A DNA stretch of 64,000 nt, taken from positions 6,548,779 through 6,612,778 of the forward strand of contig NW_020654748.1 of assembly GCF_003589595.1 (NCBI RefSeq), read 5' to 3'. This stretch comes from Hyposmocoma kahamanoa. Its lineage: Eukaryota; Arthropoda; Insecta; Lepidoptera; Cosmopterigidae. Positions within the stretch are counted from its first letter, which is position 1, and each line of letters begins with the position of its first letter. The position numbers were made by a program, and so were the translations under genes. Below are positions 63,233 to 64,000 of this stretch, one piece after another. Below the pieces are notes generated by a model. That model ran no database searches. It was not told the DNA's origin and was given only the letters and a program-made list of their open reading frames with translations.

Positions 63233-64000
63233 TAAGTATGTTGTTCCTAAGCACACACGTAACAATAATGTCTACATATTGAAATCGAAACTAATAGGTA
63301 TTTCTTATACATGCGAAAGTTTGTGTTACGTTTCCGCTGAACAAATTTTGATAAATTTCTTATAGTAATACGTGTGACCTAGGAGGACAAAGACTATGTT
63401 TTGTCACAAAAATAAATCTTAAAGGGAGTGAAATAAGGGATGATAGTTTTCATGGAGAACCAACAACACTATGAAATTTAGTATGGTACTGTAGGCTACT
63501 CGAAATAGCTATTCTACGTAGACGCAGTCGCGGATACCAGCTAATAAGTAATTAATTTTATTTAATTTGGCTACTAGTAAAAGGAAGTTCCTGCCTAACA
63601 ACGGAGATCTATATAGATCGCCTATAAATATATATTTATGAGATAAATATGTATTTATACTTTAAAATAACTGAATTTTGTAGGCACCAATACATTGCCA
63701 CGTGTTTCTAATTACAATTCAACATAATGGGATAGTAGGCACACAATAGTCCGTATTTCATAATATACCTAATTATTTTACCCAAGCACACATTAACCGT
63801 CAATTCGTGACAATTTTTACCCAACTTCGCTTTTAGGTATAATATTCTCATCTATATATTATCCCAGAAGGGTAGGCACCTACTGCTGTTGACTGTAAAT
63901 TCATATCAGCTGTATATATCTACAAACTAATATTATATGTTGCACAAATAGTGGTGACATGATAAAAAGAACTTCTATAAACACTTGTTTAATCACCTGT
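63233..64000. other. No gene seen
   Basis: AT-rich sequence to the end of the window. Confidence 0.4.

Overview
This window looks like an AT-rich, repeat-dense stretch of insect nuclear DNA, most likely from a moth or butterfly. The basis is its content: a spliced nuclear gene, many tRNA-derived SINEs with pol III boxes, Penelope-like, RTE and CR1/Jockey-type LINE debris, a mariner, hAT-like MITEs, and interspersed repeats of a kind familiar from lepidopteran genomes. The lepidopteran assignment is inference. No prokaryotic genes, CRISPR arrays or operons are visible.

Only one complete host gene is well supported. It is a three-exon ZMAT2/Snu23-type spliceosomal zinc-finger gene at 59083-61020 (+), 198 codons. 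Two further pieces may be host exons: a short 5' coding exon ending in a consensus splice donor (39256-39298, +), and a 3' terminal exon with acceptor, stop and poly(A) signals (63126-63160, +). Their splice phases are compatible, but nothing proves that they belong together. A ubiquitin-RpL40 processed pseudogene (29660-30203) is split by a MITE.

Layout. 0-5 kb: a decayed LINE ORF1 and LINE/SINE tails. 5-19 kb: SINEs, a 150-bp tandem array inside a non-autonomous element (7.0-7.8 kb), and Penelope fragments with terminal repeats (13-15.8 kb). 19-25 kb: nested MITEs, a fold-back element and strong hairpins. 27.6-28.9 kb: a mariner with intact ends and a broken transposase. 29-38.5 kb: the RpL40 pseudogene, an RTE fragment and several TIR elements with readable target duplications. 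39-47 kb: the candidate exon, a GC-rich MITE and SINEs. 47.6-49 kb: a ~430-bp tandem repeat interrupted by a Penelope 3' fragment bounded by inverted repeats. 50.7-54.6 kb: a nearly complete Ty3/gypsy-type retrotransposon on the minus strand, with 130-bp LTRs, a TGTCG target duplication, a candidate -1 frameshift site and one disabling indel. 55-64 kb: SINEs, a 21-bp relic hAT insertion, a Harbinger-like MITE, the ZMAT2 gene and the candidate terminal exon.

The most unusual observations are: (1) the LTR element has no TGG-type tRNA primer site, but carries an 11-nt segment beside its 5' LTR complementary to a stretch inside the LTR, suggesting Tf1/sushi-like self-priming; (2) a hAT MITE family has three copies with perfect 8-bp target duplications, plus a fourth site where only the two fused terminal repeats (21 bp) remain between a perfect 8-bp duplication; (3) two long perfect hairpins stand side by side at 24592-24681.
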